The notes beneath the pieces are model-generated. The model was given only the letters and a program-made list of their open reading frames with translations. It did no database searches and had not been told where the DNA came from. The position numbers were made by a program, and so were the translations under genes. Positions 43,126 through 53,920 of a DNA stretch of 64,000 bases are shown piece by piece (position 1 is the stretch's first letter; each line of letters opens with the position of its first letter). The DNA comes from an uncultured Tenacibaculum sp. (GTDB taxonomy: Bacteria > Bacteroidota > Bacteroidia > Flavobacteriales > Flavobacteriaceae), in contig CANMJA010000007.1 of the NCBI GenBank assembly GCA_947498055.1, forward strand, positions 1-64,000, written 5' to 3'.

Positions 43126-45570
43126 ATGAACAAAATTACTTTTCTTCTCTTATTCGTTTCTTTTACAATAGCAGCACAAAGAAAAAGAGCACCAAAAATT
43201 AAAATAACAGGAAGTATTATCGAAGCTTCTACCAAACAACCTTTAGAATATGCCACATTAATACTAACCCATGTAAAAAGTAAAAAAGTAACAGGAGGTG
43301 TTACTAATATGAAAGGAAAATTTTCTATAGAAGTTCCTAAAGGTACTTATGACATGAAAGTAGAATTTATTGGCTTTAAAACCAAAAAATTACCTCAAAA
43401 AAAACTTATCGAAAATACTTCTTTAGGCACAATTTCTCTCAAAGAAGACGCAGAAACATTAGACGAAGTTGAAATAATTGCCGAAAAATCTACTGTTGAA
43501 ATTCGATTAGATAAAAAAATATATAATGTAGGAAAAGATATGACTATAAAGGGAGGAAATGCTTCAGATGTTTTAGATAACGTACCCTCTGTAAATGTAG
43601 ATGCGGAAGGTGCTGTCAGTTTAAGAGGAAATGAAAATGTACGTATTTTAATAGACGGAAAACCTTCTGCTTTAGTTGGTTTAAGTGGCACTGATGCATT
43701 AAGAAACTTACCTGCGGATGCTATTGAAAAAGTAGAAGTTATTACCTCTCCTTCTGCTCGTTATGATGCAGAGGGTACTGCCGGAATTTTAAATATTATT
43801 TTGCGTAAAGGAAAAATAACAGGTTTTAATGGTTCTGTAAACCTATCTATTGGAAATCCCGATTTATTTAGATTAAATGGTAATTTAAACTATCGGACTA
43901 AAAAAATTAATATTTTTTCTAACCTTGGTTATTCCTACAGAAAAGGTCCAGGAAATGCTTTTAGCGATTTCACTAATTTAGAGAATGGAGTAATTACTGG
44001 TTTTAGAACCGAACAAAGAAATTATAAAAGAAAAAATAATAACTACAATGGTTCTATTGGCTTAGAATATTATTTAGATAAAAAAAGTTCGTTAACGGGT
44101 ACTTTTTTTTATAGAGATAGTAATGGTGATGATATTGCTACGAATATCACCAATAATTTAGATCAAAATAGAAATAATATTACTACAATTAATAGAGTTG
44201 AAAATGAAAACGAAGATGGAATTGACAAACAATTTTCTTTAAATTACACAAATAAATTAGATGATAAAGGGCAAAAACTAACCGTAGATTTTCAAATTAG
44301 TGATAATAACGAAGATGAATTTTCTAGTATAACAGATAACAATACGTTATCGGAATTAAATAGTCAGTTTACAAAATCAAATAATACATTATTCCAAATA
44401 GATTATGTATTGCCTATCGGAAAAAAACATCAATTAGAGTTAGGACATAAATCAGATTTTCAAAATTTAGATTCCGATTTTAGAGTTCGTAATGCTACAG
44501 GTGGTTTATTAAATCCTGATCCTTCAAATGCTATAGAGTTTAAACAAAATATATACGCACATTATGCACAATTTGGTAGTAAATTCGATAAATTCTCTTA
44601 TTTATTAGGGTTACGAGTAGAAATTACTGATATCGATTTATTATTATTAAATACTGGTGAGTTTTCTGACAAAAATTTTACAGAATGGTTTCCTACTATC
44701 AATTTTGGATATGAATTAAATGATACAGACAATGTTACATTAGGTTATAGTAGAAGATTAAGAAGACCTAGATATTGGTTTTTAAATCCGTTTGAAACGC
44801 GTAGTTCTCCTACTTCTGTTTTTAAAGGAAACCCAGATTTAAATCCGACATACACCAATTCTTTTGATTTGGGATACATTACAAGGCTAGGAAAGTTAAC
44901 TCTTAATTCTTCTTTATATTATCAACTTTCTACCGATTTAATTCGCCCTGTTTCTATTATAGAAGAACGAATAATTAATGAAAAGCCAACCAATGTTTTT
45001 GTTCGCCAACCAGTTAATTTAAATGATGAAACTCGTTATGGTTTTGAGCTTACAGCAAACTATAATCCTGCGAAATGGGCTCGTTTTTCTACTACCTTTA
45101 ATTTCTTTGCATTTAATACAGAAGCTTTTAATTACCTTTCTACCGCTCCAGATGGTACACAAATAACAACAATTTTACCAGAAGTAGATAATAGCAGTTG
45201 GTTTGCTCGTTTTAACTCTAGAATTACATTGCCTGCAAAAATTCAATGGCAAACAAGAATCATGTATCGTGGACCACAAGAAAACGCACAAAGTAAACGA
45301 GAAGATATGTTTGTTACTAATTTATCTTTTAGTAAAGATATTTTTAAAGAGAAAGCATCTGTTGTTTTAAATATTAGAGATTTGTTTAATGATAGAAAAA
45401 GACAAAGTACGACTTATAATCCAAATAGAAATAATCCTAGTACCATTGCTTATCAGGAATTTCAATGGAGAGAACGTCAAATCACTTTAAGTTTTACCTA
45501 TCGTTTTAATCAAAAGAAGAAACGTGAGCGTCCAAGAAGAGATTTTGATGGTGGCGGACAAGCTTTTTAA
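43126..45570 (+). CDS. TonB-dependent outer membrane receptor
   Basis: 814 residues with a signal peptide (1-17). A carboxypeptidase-regulatory-like domain (about 27-115, EASTKQPLEYATLILTH) is followed by a plug (about 130-225, NVPSVNVDAEGAVSLRGNEN and VRILIDGKPSALVG) and a large beta-barrel ending in TLSFTYRFNQKK. It belongs to the barrel family common in Flavobacteriia with no SusD partner. It imports an unknown ligand energised by TonB. The related 60018-62396 gene is a paralogue. Confidence 0.88.
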   Translation: MNKITFLLLFVSFTIAAQRKRAPKIKITGSIIEASTKQPLEYATLILTHVKSKKVTGGVTNMKGKFSIEVPKGTYDMKVEFIGFKTKKLPQKKLIENTSLGTISLKEDAETLDEVEIIAEKSTVEIRLDKKIYNVGKDMTIKGGNASDVLDNVPSVNVDAEGAVSLRGNENVRILIDGKPSALVGLSGTDALRNLPADAIEKVEVITSPSARYDAEGTAGILNIILRKGKITGFNGSVNLSIGNPDLFRLNGNLNYRTKKINIFSNLGYSYRKGPGNAFSDFTNLENGVITGFRTEQRNYKRKNNNYNGSIGLEYYLDKKSSLTGTFFYRDSNGDDIATNITNNLDQNRNNITTINRVENENEDGIDKQFSLNYTNKLDDKGQKLTVDFQISDNNEDEFSSITDNNTLSELNSQFTKSNNTLFQIDYVLPIGKKHQLELGHKSDFQNLDSDFRVRNATGGLLNPDPSNAIEFKQNIYAHYAQFGSKFDKFSYLLGLRVEITDIDLLLLNTGEFSDKNFTEWFPTINFGYELNDTDNVTLGYSRRLRRPRYWFLNPFETRSSPTSVFKGNPDLNPTYTNSFDLGYITRLGKLTLNSSLYYQLSTDLIRPVSIIEERIINEKPTNVFVRQPVNLNDETRYGFELTANYNPAKWARFSTTFNFFAFNTEAFNYLSTAPDGTQITTILPEVDNSSWFARFNSRITLPAKIQWQTRIMYRGPQENAQSKREDMFVTNLSFSKDIFKEKASVVLNIRDLFNDRKRQSTTYNPNRNNPSTIAYQEFQWRERQITLSFTYRFNQKKKRERPRRDFDGGGQAF

Positions 45571-45601
45571 ACTTATTAAAATATGTCTTAATGTTATAGT
45601 G

Positions 45602-45642
45602 CTCTTAAAAAACTTGTAAAAATTTGTAAGTCTTTTTAAGAG
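45602..45642 (+). terminator. Terminator after the TonB receptor
   Basis: A long AT-rich stem, CTCTTAAAAAACTTGTAAA (45602-45620) with TTTGTAAGTCTTTTTAAGAG (45623-45642), directly follows the receptor gene. Confidence 0.5.
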
Positions 45643-45796
45643 TATTGTTTCATAAACTATTATTTCTATACATAATTAAATGTTCGATTTGTAACTGTAA
45701 AATCTATAGTACTATTCGAATCTTCTGGAGTTTCTGTTATAAAAATTAAAAAATACTTTTTACTATTTTATCTTAAAAATTCTTTCTTATTTACCA

Positions 45797-46924
45797 CTAA
45801 ATTCTGTTTAATTTTTCAGCAGCAGCAATTAAAGTTTCATCTGTTTTCGCAAAACAAAAACGTAGCATTTTTTTATCTGTAGCATTCTTGTAAAATACAG
45901 AAATAGGTATTGCGGCAACTTTATGTTTTTCTGTTAAATATTTAGCAAATTCTATATCTCCTTTAGTAGTAATATTACTATAATTAGCTAACTGAAAATA
46001 TGTACCCTCAGAAGGTAATAACTGAAATCTACTTTCTTTTAATGCATTTTGAAATAATGTTTTTTTGCGTGCATACATTTTTGCTACTTCACTAAAATCA
46101 ACAATCTCTAAATATTCTGAAATAACATGCTGTGAAATACTATTTACACTAAAAACTAGAAATTGATGCACCTTTTTTATTTCTTTCATTAATTGATTAG
46201 GTGCTATTAAATAACCAACCTTCCAACCAGTAACATGTAAAGATTTTCCAAAGGAAGAAGCTATTATTGCTTTGTTAATTAATTTAGGTCGCGTGTTTAC
46301 AGAAATATGAGGGTGTGTAAAAGATATATATTCATAAACTTCATCACTTAATAATAAGATTTTAGAATGTTTTTCTAATATAGTCTCTAGGGCCTCGAAC
46401 TCTTTTTCTCTCCAAATTTTTCCAGTTGGGTTATGTGGATTGTTAATAATAATTAATTTTGTTTTTGAGGTAATTGCAGCTTCTATTCGATTAAAATCAG
46501 GAGAATAATCATCATGTAAAGAAACACGAATAGGCTTCCCTCCTGCCACTAAAACAGAAGGTTCATAACTATCGTAACTAGGATCTAAAATAATAACTTC
46601 ATCTTTCTTAGAAATAAAAGTATTTATTGCTGTAAAAATTCCTTGTGTAGCTCCAGTTGTAATTAATAGCTCTGAATTAGCATGAATATTTCTGTGGTAG
46701 TTTTTCTTTGTTAACCTCTGTATTTTTTCTAATAATGAAGGTAAACCAGACATAGGGGTATATTGATGGATATTTTCTGTTAACAAACGTTTTGAAATTT
46801 GAAGTAACCGCTTATCAACAGGAAAATTAGGAAACCCTTGAGATAAATTAACCGCGTTATTTTCCTTTGCTAGTTGTGACATTGTAGAAAATATACTGGT
46901 AGTTGTGTTTGGTAGTTTTGACAT
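45797..46924 (-). CDS. PLP aminotransferase (methionine aminotransferase type)
   Basis: 375 residues, class I/II aminotransferase. The PLP-binding lysine lies in SSFGKSLHVTGWKVGYLIAP; NNPHNPTGKIW and SDEVYEYI supply the pyridoxal-phosphate contacts; the C-terminal LRFCFAKTDETL carries the substrate-carboxylate Arg. It matches the YbdL/kynurenine aminotransferase branch that uses methionine and other large neutral amino acids. Single gene. Confidence 0.9.
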   Translation of the reverse strand: MSKLPNTTTSIFSTMSQLAKENNAVNLSQGFPNFPVDKRLLQISKRLLTENIHQYTPMSGLPSLLEKIQRLTKKNYHRNIHANSELLITTGATQGIFTAINTFISKKDEVIILDPSYDSYEPSVLVAGGKPIRVSLHDDYSPDFNRIEAAITSKTKLIIINNPHNPTGKIWREKEFEALETILEKHSKILLLSDEVYEYISFTHPHISVNTRPKLINKAIIASSFGKSLHVTGWKVGYLIAPNQLMKEIKKVHQFLVFSVNSISQHVISEYLEIVDFSEVAKMYARKKTLFQNALKESRFQLLPSEGTYFQLANYSNITTKGDIEFAKYLTEKHKVAAIPISVFYKNATDKKMLRFCFAKTDETLIAAAEKLNRI

Positions 46925-47125
46925 TCTAATAAATATGTTTTACTAAAATACTACATTAACAATATTTATAGTACTAGAATTTTAATAATTAGTTTTTAAA
47001 CTTAATAATACATATAATTGATGACTGTTTTATAGTCTTTACAGTTTATCTTTATTAGATAATTTTATTGGTTCTCTATTTTTAGCTATTTTTATAGAAT
47101 ATTTAAAAATATAAATCCCTAACCC

Positions 47126-48511
47126 ATGAAAAATTACACCTATTTCCTATTACTATTTGCTACAATTTTTAGTATTTCTTGTAGTAAAGACAGTGTTGTA
47201 GATTTAAATAATGGAACCTATGGAGCCGATCCAGAAGATTTAGATGCTAACGGATTACCTAAGTTAGTTTTTAAAGCTAAGTTACCTGAAATACCTGAAG
47301 GAGATTCATATACTATTGAATTAGATAGATGGGATATTCCAAATACCAACACAAATCCTATTAAAACTACAGCAAATTTACAAGCTGCAATTGATTGGGC
47401 ACACGAAAAAGGATATAGCAAAGTAATACTGCCTAAAGGAGAATTTTTAGTTGGTGAAGATGTAAATCCTATTTACCAAGGTGGTATTGATATTCATGGT
47501 AATACAGAATTTATATTTAGTGAAGGTGCTGTTTTATCGATTGCTACTAATAATAAATGGAATTACTGTGTTTTACGTTTAACTGGAGATAATATAATTG
47601 TACGAGATGGTACTATTAAAGGAGAACGTGATACACATATTTTTACTCCTCGTGAAAATGATGGAAAAACAGCGCATGATGAAGGTCATGGAATTTGTGT
47701 TTGGAGTAATAATAATGTTTTAGTTAAAAACATGAAATTACATAATTTAACAGGTGACGGTTCATTAGTCTTAGAATCTAAAGATGTTACTTTTACAAAT
47801 AATACTATTTACAATAATAGACGTCAAGGTATTTCTGTAGTTGGTGGAGTTCGTATTGAAATAAAAGATAATGAAATACATCATATTAAAGGTACCTCTC
47901 CTCAATTTGGTATTGATATAGAAGGAGCTGGCCGTGAAGATAAAGACATCTTAATACAAAATAATTATTTTCATCATAATACAGGAGGAGATATTGTGAA
48001 TACAAGTGGAAGAAATGTTTATATTTTAGATAATGTGATGGAACAAGGAGATGGTAGTAAGTATGTAGACGGGCCTATTGTTAGTTGGCATAAAACCCAC
48101 AATATTATTGCCAGAAATACAATTACTATGGTAGATGGTTCTGTTAATGGAAGGTTAGGATATATACAATATTCTAGTGGTGGAGATAAAGGCCATAATC
48201 GTGCCACTTATGTACATGATAATGTAATGAATAGTTGTGGAATGTATATGTATAAAAGCTCTGATGCAGATGTGAGACGTAATAAATTTTTAGGATATTT
48301 TTTAGCTTTTTCAGAATTTGAGAATGCCATATTAATAGATAATTTAGTTACCTATTCTGAAAAACATCCAAACCTTCGATTCTGTTGGTCCTATCGTTTT
48401 AATGATGTTACTGGCTCTGCAAGTGGTAACTATTTAGGCGAAAAATTAGAAGAAATTCCTTTATCAGAAACAGAACCTTATACATTACAATGTGTATTGG
48501 ATGGTTGGTAA
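47126..48511 (+). CDS. Right-handed beta-helix lipoprotein
   Basis: 461 residues with a type II signal peptide (LLLFATIFSISCSKDSV; Cys19). From about residue 75 the pattern AAIDWAHEKGYSKVILPKGE starts a parallel beta-helix with repeated NN/GI turns (NNVLVKNMKLHNLTGDGSLV, FTNNTIYNNRRQGISVVGGV). It is probably a surface or periplasmic polysaccharide lyase or hydrolase; the catalytic residues cannot be fixed. Isolated gene with a shared terminator to the next, convergent gene. Confidence 0.85.
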   Translation: MKNYTYFLLLFATIFSISCSKDSVVDLNNGTYGADPEDLDANGLPKLVFKAKLPEIPEGDSYTIELDRWDIPNTNTNPIKTTANLQAAIDWAHEKGYSKVILPKGEFLVGEDVNPIYQGGIDIHGNTEFIFSEGAVLSIATNNKWNYCVLRLTGDNIIVRDGTIKGERDTHIFTPRENDGKTAHDEGHGICVWSNNNVLVKNMKLHNLTGDGSLVLESKDVTFTNNTIYNNRRQGISVVGGVRIEIKDNEIHHIKGTSPQFGIDIEGAGREDKDILIQNNYFHHNTGGDIVNTSGRNVYILDNVMEQGDGSKYVDGPIVSWHKTHNIIARNTITMVDGSVNGRLGYIQYSSGGDKGHNRATYVHDNVMNSCGMYMYKSSDADVRRNKFLGYFLAFSEFENAILIDNLVTYSEKHPNLRFCWSYRFNDVTGSASGNYLGEKLEEIPLSETEPYTLQCVLDGW

Positions 48512-48539
48512 AAAGAAACTCAATATTTTGGAAACAAAA

Positions 48540-48563
48540 AAAGAATCTTGTGAAAAGATTCTT
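48540..48563. terminator. Bidirectional terminator
   Basis: AAAGAATCTT and AAGATTCTTT with flanking A- and T-runs, between two convergent genes. Confidence 0.8.
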
Positions 48564-48585
48564 TTTTTGTTTCCAAGTTTTTTAA

Positions 48586-49335
48586 CTAATCTACTCTTCG
48601 TATAGTAGATTCTCCTATTACAATTCCGTTTTTTAATGTAGCTTCTCCTTTATACAGTATAGTTGCTTCTCCATAAGAAGTCACTTTTAGCTTTTCTGAA
48701 ACATTAAATTGAAAATTTCCATCTCCATAAGCTGTAATTTTAGTTTCTTGTGAATTAACATTAGATGCCATGATAGTGCTTGCTCCATAAGCAGTAATTT
48801 TTTGTTTACCGATGTTCCCTTTTTTCATGTCTAAAAAACTATCTCCGTAAATAGCTACTCTTAATTTCTCTACTTTTATATCATTAATAGTTACTTCAGA
48901 TTTTCCATAAACACTAAGTTTACATTCTTCTTGAATTAATGGAGTCTTGAATGTCATTTTTTCTTCTCCTCTAAAAGAAAAAACGGAAACATCTGTATAC
49001 GTTATAATTATTTTAGCTACTCTATTTTTATATAAAGGAACTTTTCTTTTTCTGTTATTTACAACAACTTTTTTATTTTTAGTGTATGTTTTTGCTCCTT
49101 CTAAATATACTTGCAATGTTTTATTATTTAATTCATACTTAAATTTTTCTTCAGACACCGTTAAATCTTCTATTTGAATACTTGCTTTATTTCCTTTTTT
49201 AAGTACAGCTTCTATATGCGGGCTAACGATAATTTTATCAAAATCACCATCTATTTTTATTGTTTTTTGTGCATGTAAACTACTAGTTGTTATTAATAGT
49301 AAACATGATATAAGAGTAATTAATTTAGTTTTCAT
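48586..49335 (-). CDS. Head-GIN/DUF2807 exported protein
   Basis: 249 residues with a signal peptide (1-22). The mature protein is a repetitive beta structure typical of DUF2807 (putative auto-transporter adhesin, head GIN domain): repeated KITAYGDGNFQF, LRVAIYGDSFLDM and LKVTSYGEATILY units. It lies downstream of the ABC exporter genes on the same strand, which is a common pairing in Flavobacteriia. Confidence 0.85.
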   Translation of the reverse strand: MKTKLITLISCLLLITTSSLHAQKTIKIDGDFDKIIVSPHIEAVLKKGNKASIQIEDLTVSEEKFKYELNNKTLQVYLEGAKTYTKNKKVVVNNRKRKVPLYKNRVAKIIITYTDVSVFSFRGEEKMTFKTPLIQEECKLSVYGKSEVTINDIKVEKLRVAIYGDSFLDMKKGNIGKQKITAYGASTIMASNVNSQETKITAYGDGNFQFNVSEKLKVTSYGEATILYKGEATLKNGIVIGESTIRRVD

Positions 49336-49431
49336 GATTGTCTGTTTTTTTATTTAGTGTATAACCTTAATATTTATAGAACTAATTTCATATCAAAGAC
49401 TACCTAATTTTTACTTTGTTACTGTTTTTAA

Positions 49432-51852
49432 TTATTCAAACTTTAAATACTTTATTAAATCTACCTTTGTAGCATTAAATGCCTTAAGACCTACTACTAT
49501 AAAAACTAATGCAACTAATATAATTGGAGTTAGTAAATAGGGCCATAATGGCATACCTATTTTATATACAAAATTATCTAACCAATTTTGCATGAAATAG
49601 TAAGCAACAGGAATTAAAAAAACAGAAGCTATTACTGTTATTTTTAAAAAACTTTTAATTAGTTGGTACATTATTTCTTTCACAGAAGCTCCTAATGTTT
49701 TACGAATGGCTACTTCTTTTAAACGCTGTTGAATAGTTAGGGTTGCTAAAGCAAATAAACCTAATAAAGCGATTACTACTACTATTATAGATAATATTAA
49801 AAACATGGTTTGTTGTTTTTTATATTTCTCATAGGTTTTGGCAAATTTTTCATCTAAAAATTCATACGAAAAAGGATATCTTGTATCTACATTTGCACGC
49901 CAAAATGTTTCTATTTCTGCTATTGTTTTCTCTATGTTATTATTTTTTATTTTAAATTGAATAGATGGTAACCAATTTCTAGTAAAATCGAAACTTTCCC
50001 AAGCTACCATAAACATTGGTGAAATTTTGGTGTCAAAACCATCAAAATGATAATCTTGTATCATACCAATAACTTCTAAATCTGCTCGATCATCTTCCAT
50101 CCAACCTATTCTTACTTTTTTACCTATTGGATCTTCATAAACTCCCATTCTTTTAGCTATCGTTTCATTAATAATAATACCATTAATAGTATCTGAAGCA
50201 AATTTATCTGAAAACCCTCTCCCCTTTAGTATTTTAATCTTAGCAAAATCGATATAATTTAAATCTACTAAATTAGAAGCACTATTAAAGCTGATATTTT
50301 TTTCTGCATATCTAAAATCTGTACCATTTACAAAACCTTCTCCTGGTATAAACATACTTGTACTTACCTCTATAATATTTTCATTTTTAGAAAGTACATC
50401 TCTCACTAATTTATACTTTTTAAACTGTCCATCTCCAATATTATATACATCTACAGATAATGTTGATTCTTTAGAAAAACCTAAGTCTTTATGCATCATA
50501 AACTGTATTTGATAGTTTATTACAAAAATACTAATGATAAAAAATCCAGAAATCAAAAATTGAAGTCCAAGCATTATATTACGCGCTAAATTCCCTCTTT
50601 TAGTTTTAGATACATTTCCTTTTAATATTTCTACTGCTTTAAAGTTAGCGATATAAATTGCAGGAATTAATCCAACTAATAAAGACACTAAAAACATAAT
50701 AAGAAATAATAAACCTATAGTAGATATTTGAAGTATTGAAATATCTTTACCTATAAAATCGTTAAAATATGGTAATAGCAATTCTACTAAAATAAGAGCA
50801 AATATAAAAGATACAATTCCTTGAAAAACAATTTCTAAAACATATTGAATCATTAATTGTTTTTTTGAAGAACCCAATGTTTTCTTTACTCCTATTTCTT
50901 TAGATCTTTGAGTTGCAGTTGCAATAGATAGGTTGATAAAATTTACACAAGAAATAACTATTAATAAAATAGATAACCCTAATAAAACTATTAACAATTT
51001 ATAATTTCCTGTACCACTTGGACCAGCTCTTTTTGCAGTATTATGAAAATAAATTGTATCTAGTTTATCTAGCACAACTTCTCTAAATCCAAAACGCTCC
51101 TCATACACATCTAAAGAAATTCCTCCTTCTTCTGCTTCTTTTGTATATGCTTTTTCTATTAAAATAGCATCCATTTTTTCTTTCAATGCTATTAAATCTG
51201 TATTTTCTCTTACTTTACAAAACACTTCGTTATTGTGGTTTCCCCAATTCACTTCATAAGGTTCTATAAAAGGAACCAACACTTCTGGTTCTATATGAGA
51301 ATTACCTGGTACTTTAAAAATTGTAGTAATTGTGTAATCTATTTCTCCAATCTTTACCATCTTATTAATTGCTTTAGTATCTTTAAATACACGCTTTGCA
51401 AAAGTTTCTGAGATAGCTAAATGTTTTCTGTTTTCTTGAAATTTTTGTGCACTACCTTTTAAAATTTCAAACGGAAAAAAATGGAAAAATTGAGGTTCTG
51501 TATATGTTACTTTTTTAGTAAACTCATTTACGTTTTCATAAACAACTACTCTACTTACATAATCATTATCAATCATTAAGGTTTCTTCTACTTCTGGAAT
51601 ATTACTTTTATACGTATGATATTGCCCTGCTGTTGCTACATGCCAAGTTCCGTTTGCTCTATGTTTTACATTTATTCTGTATACATTGTCTTTATTTGGA
51701 TTCCATTGATTGTAACTATTTTCTTCTTTTAGATATAATAAAATAATTAATAGTCCTGTTAAACCTAGTGTTAAGCCTAACACATTTATTACCGTATTTA
51801 ACCAATTTTTTTGTTGATTTCTAAAGAATATTTTAAACCACGTTTGTAACAT
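49432..51852 (-). CDS. ABC transporter permease (MacB/FtsX type)
   Basis: 806 residues: a full-length duplicated MacB-like permease with two periplasmic MacB_PCD domains and two FtsX regions (about 285-450 and 680-800). QRSKEIGVKKTLGSSKKQL and QRLKEVAIRKTLGASVKEI are the two coupling-helix motifs. Together with the ATPase and HlyD adaptor upstream it forms an efflux or lipoprotein/peptide export pump. Confidence 0.92.
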   Translation of the reverse strand: MLQTWFKIFFRNQQKNWLNTVINVLGLTLGLTGLLIILLYLKEENSYNQWNPNKDNVYRINVKHRANGTWHVATAGQYHTYKSNIPEVEETLMIDNDYVSRVVVYENVNEFTKKVTYTEPQFFHFFPFEILKGSAQKFQENRKHLAISETFAKRVFKDTKAINKMVKIGEIDYTITTIFKVPGNSHIEPEVLVPFIEPYEVNWGNHNNEVFCKVRENTDLIALKEKMDAILIEKAYTKEAEEGGISLDVYEERFGFREVVLDKLDTIYFHNTAKRAGPSGTGNYKLLIVLLGLSILLIVISCVNFINLSIATATQRSKEIGVKKTLGSSKKQLMIQYVLEIVFQGIVSFIFALILVELLLPYFNDFIGKDISILQISTIGLLFLIMFLVSLLVGLIPAIYIANFKAVEILKGNVSKTKRGNLARNIMLGLQFLISGFFIISIFVINYQIQFMMHKDLGFSKESTLSVDVYNIGDGQFKKYKLVRDVLSKNENIIEVSTSMFIPGEGFVNGTDFRYAEKNISFNSASNLVDLNYIDFAKIKILKGRGFSDKFASDTINGIIINETIAKRMGVYEDPIGKKVRIGWMEDDRADLEVIGMIQDYHFDGFDTKISPMFMVAWESFDFTRNWLPSIQFKIKNNNIEKTIAEIETFWRANVDTRYPFSYEFLDEKFAKTYEKYKKQQTMFLILSIIVVVIALLGLFALATLTIQQRLKEVAIRKTLGASVKEIMYQLIKSFLKITVIASVFLIPVAYYFMQNWLDNFVYKIGMPLWPYLLTPIILVALVFIVVGLKAFNATKVDLIKYLKFE

Positions 51853-51882
51853 AATTTTCTGTTTTTTGTTTGTGATTATTTA

Positions 51883-52584
51883 TTATTGTACTAAAACATC
51901 TACGATGTGTTCATTTGTTTTTTGAGAAACTATTTCTCCGTCTTTTAAGGTGATGATTCTTGTTGAAAATTGTGCATCATAAGAAGAGTGTGTTACCATC
52001 ACAATAGTTGCTCCAGTGGCATGTAATTCTGTTAATAACTCCATTACATCATTTCCACTTTTACTATCTAAATTACCAGTTGGTTCATCTGCTAATATTA
52101 GTTTAGGGTTGGTTACTAAAGCTCTTGCTACTGCAACACGTTGTTGTTGCCCCCCAGATAATTGTAACGGATAATGTTTCGCTCTGTGTGCTATTCCAAT
52201 ACGTTCTAAAATTTCTTTAACACGTTTTTTTCTTTCTGAAGATTTTACTTTATTATAAATTAAAGGAAGTTCTACATTTTCAAAAACAGTTAGCTCATCT
52301 ATTAAATTAAAATTTTGAAATACGAATCCAATATTTGATTTTCTTAAACTTGCTCTTTGTTTTTCACTAAAGGTTGCTACCTCTGTAGTATCAAATACAT
52401 AGCTACCACCATCTGGAGTATCTAATAAACCTATTATATTTAACAATGTTGATTTTCCGCAACCAGAAGCTCCCATTATAGAAATAAATTCTCCTTCTTT
52501 TACCTCTAAACTCAATTTATTTAATGCAGTAGTTTCTACTTCTTCTGTTCTATATATTTTTACTAAATCTGTTATTTTAATCAT
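51883..52584 (-). CDS. ABC transporter ATP-binding protein (MacB/LolD type)
   Basis: 233 residues. Walker A GASGCGKST (38-46), signature LSGGQQQRVAVARAL, Walker B LILADEPTGNLD and the H-loop VTHSSYDA are all intact. It energises the permease downstream (30-base gap). Confidence 0.94.
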   Translation of the reverse strand: MIKITDLVKIYRTEEVETTALNKLSLEVKEGEFISIMGASGCGKSTLLNIIGLLDTPDGGSYVFDTTEVATFSEKQRASLRKSNIGFVFQNFNLIDELTVFENVELPLIYNKVKSSERKKRVKEILERIGIAHRAKHYPLQLSGGQQQRVAVARALVTNPKLILADEPTGNLDSKSGNDVMELLTELHATGATIVMVTHSSYDAQFSTRIITLKDGEIVSQKTNEHIVDVLVQ

Positions 52585-52636
52585 CTTTTATATTTTTTAA
52601 TATCAATCAATCTATAAATTATTGATACTTTTATTT

Positions 52637-53887
52637 TTACTTAATATTAACTTGTTCTACAGTTTCAAATCCATCATAATTAGAAGTAATCACTTTATCT
52701 CCTTCTTTTAATCCACTTAAAACTTCGTAATAGAATGAATTTTCTCTTCCTATAGTTATTTTTCTTTTTACAGCTTTGTTATTTGAATTCAAAACGAAAA
52801 TCCATTTACCATTAGTACTGCTATAAAACTGTCCTTTAGCTATTAATAATGTTTTTTTATTACTAGTAGAAAGAAATAATTTACTTTTTAAACTCATTCC
52901 TCTCTTTAAATTATTTTGTAACGAATCATTATCAAACTTTAATTCTACAGTAAACCTTCCATTAACAACTTCAGGGTATATCTTAGCTAAGGTAATATTG
53001 CTATTCTTATGTTTTCCAATACTTACTGTTCCTTTAATTCCTTTTTCTAATTTAGAAATATAAAATTGATCTACTTTAGCTACTAGTTTATACCCATTTA
53101 ATACATCCATTTTTCCTACAGATTGCCCTTGTGTATAGCTTTCTCCTAAAATAGGATGAAAGGAAGATAAAAAACCATCTACTGGAGCTTTTACTATAAA
53201 ATTTTCTTTATTTTTTCTTAAAAGAGCTAAACTTTTTTCCATGTTAGCAATAGAGCTATTTATTCTCGATAATTGTACATCTCTACTTTTTCGCTCTTCC
53301 CCTACACTTTTTTTAATTACATTACTTCTTTCTTTTTGAAAAGTAAACTCTTGAGAGGTTTTTAAAAAATTATTTTTTGCAACTACTCCTTTACTATATA
53401 ATGTGGTATCTAGTTTATATTGTCGTTGCGCATTTTTAAAATCATTTTCTATACTTAATAATTGTTGTTTTAAATTTAGTTGTTGATTTTTAATACTAAC
53501 TCTAATATTTCTAAGATTATTTATTTGCTCTATTATAGCTGTCTCTTGCGTTAAATAGTTTAATTCAGCATTCGGATTATAAACTCTTAAAAGAGGAGCT
53601 CCTTTTTTAATCATTTGTCCGCTTTCAACAAAAATCTCAGAAATAGAACCTCCTTGTATTACATTTACCAAAACAGTTGTTTTAGGTTCTACCATACTAT
53701 TAAATAAAGCAGTATCTTCAAAATCTGCTTTTATAACTTCTTTAATTGCTAAACTCTCTTTCTTTAAATTTACTTGTTTTTTGCGTGTTAAATTCATAAA
53801 AGTGATGCTTAGCAATAAAACTAAGGGTATACTTATGAGTAACATTTTTTTAGTTTTTTTGTTTTTGGGTTTAATCTGTTTATCCAT
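52637..53887 (-). CDS. HlyD-family periplasmic adaptor
   Basis: 416 residues. One N-terminal membrane helix (about 14-30), a biotinyl-lipoyl half-motif (LVNVIQGGSISEIFVESGQM), a long coiled-coil hairpin (about 110-230), the second lipoyl half (FIVKAPVDGFLSSFHPILGE) and beta-barrel domains. It is the first gene of the ABC exporter run and diverges from the sigma-54 regulator gene. Confidence 0.9.
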   Translation of the reverse strand: MDKQIKPKNKKTKKMLLISIPLVLLLSITFMNLTRKKQVNLKKESLAIKEVIKADFEDTALFNSMVEPKTTVLVNVIQGGSISEIFVESGQMIKKGAPLLRVYNPNAELNYLTQETAIIEQINNLRNIRVSIKNQQLNLKQQLLSIENDFKNAQRQYKLDTTLYSKGVVAKNNFLKTSQEFTFQKERSNVIKKSVGEERKSRDVQLSRINSSIANMEKSLALLRKNKENFIVKAPVDGFLSSFHPILGESYTQGQSVGKMDVLNGYKLVAKVDQFYISKLEKGIKGTVSIGKHKNSNITLAKIYPEVVNGRFTVELKFDNDSLQNNLKRGMSLKSKLFLSTSNKKTLLIAKGQFYSSTNGKWIFVLNSNNKAVKRKITIGRENSFYYEVLSGLKEGDKVITSNYDGFETVEQVNIK

Positions 53888-53920
53888 GATAGTTTTGGTC
53901 TTGGTTTGGTATGTATTATT